Source: Frigidibacter sp. ROC022
GTDB taxonomy: Bacteria; Pseudomonadota; Alphaproteobacteria; Rhodobacterales; Rhodobacteraceae
Assembly (NCBI RefSeq): GCF_024723735.1
Contig: NZ_JANQDU010000003.1
Span: 372,001 to 436,000 of the forward strand
Direction: 5' to 3'
Length of the DNA stretch: 64,000 nucleotides
Below, piece by piece: positions 61,891-64,000 of the stretch. Below the pieces are notes generated by a model, which saw nothing but the letters and a program-made list of their open reading frames with translations, did not search any database and was not told the origin of the DNA. The position numbers and the translations under genes were made by a program. How positions within the stretch are numbered: the stretch's first letter is position 1; every line of letters starts with the position of its first letter.

Positions 61891-63804
61891 ATGAGCCGGT
61901 TTGCCAGTACCGCAGATGTCGAAGCAATCAACAACGAGATGCCCTGGCAGGATCGGCCGGTCGCCGAGACGCTGCATGCGCTGATGGCCCAGACGGCGGC
62001 CCGGCATGGCAGCCGCAACGCGTTGAGTTTCCAGCTGGAGTCGGGGCCGAAGGATGCCGCCGAGACGCTGACCTGGGCCGATCTCTATGCCCGGAGCTGC
62101 CAGGCCGCCAACATGTTCCGCAGTCTCGGCATCGGTGAAGGCGATGTGGTGGCCTTCCTGCTGCCGAACTGCACCGAGACCGCGACGACGCTGCTGGGCG
62201 GGGCCATTGCCGGGATCGTCAACCCGATCAATCCGCTGCTGGAGGCCAACCAGATCGCCGCGATCCTGCGCGAGACCGGCGCCAAGGTGCTGGTCACGCT
62301 CAAGGCCTTTCCCAAATCGGACGTGGCGCACAAGGCGGCGCAGGCGCTGTTGAACGCGCCCGAGGTCGAGACCGTCCTGGAGGTCGATCTGAACCGCTAT
62401 CTGAAGCCACCGAAGAGCTGGATCGTGCCGTTCCTGCGGCCCAAACATGCGGTCCATCACCGGGCCAAGGTTCTGGACTTCGCTACCGAGATGCGCAAGC
62501 AGCCGCCGACCCTGGCCTTCGAAGACAGCGCCGGCGACCGGGTCTGCGCCTATTTCCACACCGGCGGCACGACCGGCATGCCCAAGGTGGCACAGCACCA
62601 GTATTCGGGGATGGTGTTCAACGGCTGGCTGGGGGCGACGCTGCTGTTCCGGCACACCGACGTGCTGTTGTGTCCGCTGCCGCTGTTCCATGTCTTCGCC
62701 GCCTATCCGGTGCTGATGTCGGCCATCGTCTCGGGCGCGCATGTCGTCCTGCCGACCCCGCAGGGCTATCGCGGCGACGGGGTATTCGACAATTTCTGGA
62801 AGCTGGTCGAACGCTGGGGGGTGACCTTCATGATCACCGTGCCCACGGCGATCTCGGCATTGATGCAGCGCCCGGTCGATGCCGATGTCTCGACCATGCG
62901 GATGGCGATTTCCGGCTCGGCGCCGCTGCCGGTCGAACTCTACCAGCGCTTCGAGAAGGCCACGGGCGTGCAGATCGCCGAGGGCTACGGGCTGACCGAG
63001 GCGACCTGCCTGGTGTCCTGCAACCCGGTCGACGGGCCGAAGAAGACCGGCTCGGTCGGGTTGCCCTTGCCCTATTGCGACGTGCGCATCCTCCATTGCG
63101 ATGCCGAGGGCAACATCATCCGGGAATGCCCGGTGGATGAAGTCGGAGAGATCTGCGTCTCGACCCCCGGCGTGTTCGTGGGGCGGACCTACAGCGAATC
63201 CGACAAGAACAGCGACCTGTTCGCCGACGGCAAATGGCTGCGCACCGGCGATCTGGGCCGGCTCGATCCCGATGGTTATCTGTGGATCACCGGCCGCGCC
63301 AAGGACCTGATCATCCGTGGCGGGCACAACATCGACCCGGCGATGATCGAGGACGCGCTGATGGCGCATGAGGCGGTGGCCTTTGCCGGCGCCATCGGCC
63401 AGCCCGATGCCCATTCCGGAGAGCTGCCCTGCGCCTATGTCGAACTGGTGAACGGCGGGACGGCCACGACCGACGAGCTTCTGGCCTTTGCCAAGGCAAG
63501 GGTGCCGGAACGCGCCGCGCAGCCGAAATACATCGAGGTTCTGCCCGAACTTCCCAAGACCGCGGTCGGCAAGGTGTTGAAGAACGACCTGCGCAAGCTG
63601 GCGATCGCCCGGGTCTATGGCGCGGCCCTGGCCGAGGCCAAGGTCGGCGCGGAGATCGGGTCGGTCTACGAGGACAAGAAGCGCGGGCTGGTGGCACGCC
63701 TGGTGCGGACCGGAGAGGTTTCGGACGAGGATGTGGCGCCGGTCCTGGGGGTCTTCACGAGGCCCTGGGAATGGGATGATGCGGCGCGTCCCGCGGATGA
63801 CTGA
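61891..63804 (+). CDS. Acyl-CoA synthetase (AMP-forming), FadD-like
   Basis: 637 aa ANL-family enzyme. The AMP-binding motif HTGGTTGMPKVAQH and the core YGLTEAT with RTGDLGRLDPDGYLWITGR are intact, and the terminal catalytic Lys is likely in KTAVGKVLK. It activates a carboxylic acid to the acyl-CoA. GGGGAGGAC lies 6-13 bases ahead of the ATG at 61891; the GTG at 61876 is less likely. A GntR-type gene follows. Confidence 0.94.
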   Translation: MSRFASTADVEAINNEMPWQDRPVAETLHALMAQTAARHGSRNALSFQLESGPKDAAETLTWADLYARSCQAANMFRSLGIGEGDVVAFLLPNCTETATTLLGGAIAGIVNPINPLLEANQIAAILRETGAKVLVTLKAFPKSDVAHKAAQALLNAPEVETVLEVDLNRYLKPPKSWIVPFLRPKHAVHHRAKVLDFATEMRKQPPTLAFEDSAGDRVCAYFHTGGTTGMPKVAQHQYSGMVFNGWLGATLLFRHTDVLLCPLPLFHVFAAYPVLMSAIVSGAHVVLPTPQGYRGDGVFDNFWKLVERWGVTFMITVPTAISALMQRPVDADVSTMRMAISGSAPLPVELYQRFEKATGVQIAEGYGLTEATCLVSCNPVDGPKKTGSVGLPLPYCDVRILHCDAEGNIIRECPVDEVGEICVSTPGVFVGRTYSESDKNSDLFADGKWLRTGDLGRLDPDGYLWITGRAKDLIIRGGHNIDPAMIEDALMAHEAVAFAGAIGQPDAHSGELPCAYVELVNGGTATTDELLAFAKARVPERAAQPKYIEVLPELPKTAVGKVLKNDLRKLAIARVYGAALAEAKVGAEIGSVYEDKKRGLVARLVRTGEVSDEDVAPVLGVFTRPWEWDDAARPADD

Positions 63805-63865
63805 GCCCGGCCGGGCGCGCGGCATTGGACAGGCATGCGTCAAGCGCCTAGATTGCCCGCTGCAA

Positions 63866-63887
63866 CGCCCGGGTGAAGCCCCGGGCG
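63866..63887 (+). other. 8-bp hairpin before the GntR-type gene
   Basis: CGCCCGGG (63866-63873) and CCCGGGCG (63880-63887) flank TGAAGC. No T tract follows; it is 4 bases ahead of the GGAGGG ribosome-binding site and could affect its use. Confidence 0.4.
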
Positions 63888-63897
63888 GATCGGAGGG

Positions 63898-64000
63898 ATG
63901 ATGCCGGAAGATGGGGCAGGCGGCTCGGCTGTCGATACCACCGTGGCGCGGATCCGCGCCCTGATCGCGGACGAGGGTCTGGGAGTCGGGGACAGCCTGC
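63898..64000 (+). CDS. GntR-family regulator, N-terminal part only (cut by the window edge)
   Basis: 34 residues are visible. GGAGGG precedes two adjacent ATGs (63898 and 63901). The stretch TTVARIRALIADEGLGVGDS is the opening of a GntR wing-helix (before the S-E-R-x-L-A recognition part). Its place next to the acyl-CoA synthetase hints at control of fatty-acid or related catabolism. Family call rests on this short segment. Confidence 0.55.
   Translation, partial: MMPEDGAGGSAVDTTVARIRALIADEGLGVGDSL

Noticed and set aside
59876-61927. Open frame of 683 codons on the minus strand opposite the ABC exporter
   Set aside because: The His/Asp/Arg repeats in it mirror the codon bias of the sense strand, which has intact Walker A, signature and Walker B motifs.

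Overview
The window is high-GC, densely packed chromosomal DNA from an alphaproteobacterium, most likely Rhodobacterales/Rhodobacteraceae. The evidence is the scattered his genes (hisB, hisH, hisA, hisF, hisE) among unrelated genes, a xylitol/sorbitol dehydrogenase of the Rhodobacter type, a CbpA/CbpM pair, and a recurrent GC-rich intergenic element ending in (G/A)TATTT. There is no insertion sequence, CRISPR array or rRNA. One tRNA gene (Gly, anticodon UCC) lies near the right end. Only the first ~1.1 kb, a 5'-truncated ATP-binding (AlbA_2-like) protein, is clearly lower in GC and looks foreign.

Region by region. 1.2-29.4 kb is mostly core: gatB, a lytic transglycosylase-like lipoprotein, a polyol dehydrogenase/SDR pair behind pepN, a four-gene VOC/RibD-like/ArsR/SRPBCC operon, glcB with a GlcG-like gene, purD, xseA, the his genes with glsA placed 3 bp behind hisH, a TetR gene with a perfect 15-bp inverted-repeat operator, a glycosyltransferase-like protein and cbpA-cbpM. 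30.2-36.6 kb is a redox/metal module. A two-component system reads to the right. Divergent from it run a His/Asp-rich secreted protein, a DUF2271 protein with a flavinylation-like T-G-A-S motif, a PepSY/flavodoxin/FAD-NAD reductase and ApbE. The shared intergenic region carries two 16-bp direct repeats, and the kinase's periplasmic loop is Asp/Glu/His-rich like the secreted protein.

36.6-48.4 kb is a carbohydrate/sugar-acid cluster: AraC, a PhyH-type dioxygenase and an enolase-superfamily enzyme, then a long leftward operon (GntR/FCD regulator, solute-binding protein, second enolase-superfamily dehydratase-like enzyme, PotABC-like transporter, SDR, SMP-30 lactonase, aldose 1-epimerase). Together these fit uptake plus non-phosphorylative oxidation of a sugar or uronate.

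48.7-58.6 kb is a second uptake/catabolic system: a TIM-barrel epimerase, an RbsA-like ATPase, two RbsC-like permeases, a solute-binding protein, an alpha/beta hydrolase, a short IclR-type regulator, an unusual regulator joining an IclR-like HTH to a periplasmic-binding-protein sensor, and an amidohydrolase. An identical 19-bp motif lies upstream of both the transport operon and the regulator/amidohydrolase divergent pair. The sensor of the fused regulator resembles the neighbouring solute-binding protein. This makes it the best candidate for an undescribed self-contained regulon. The right end holds a secreted protein, tRNA-Gly, an MsbA-like ABC exporter, a FadD-like acyl-CoA synthetase and the start of a GntR-type regulator.
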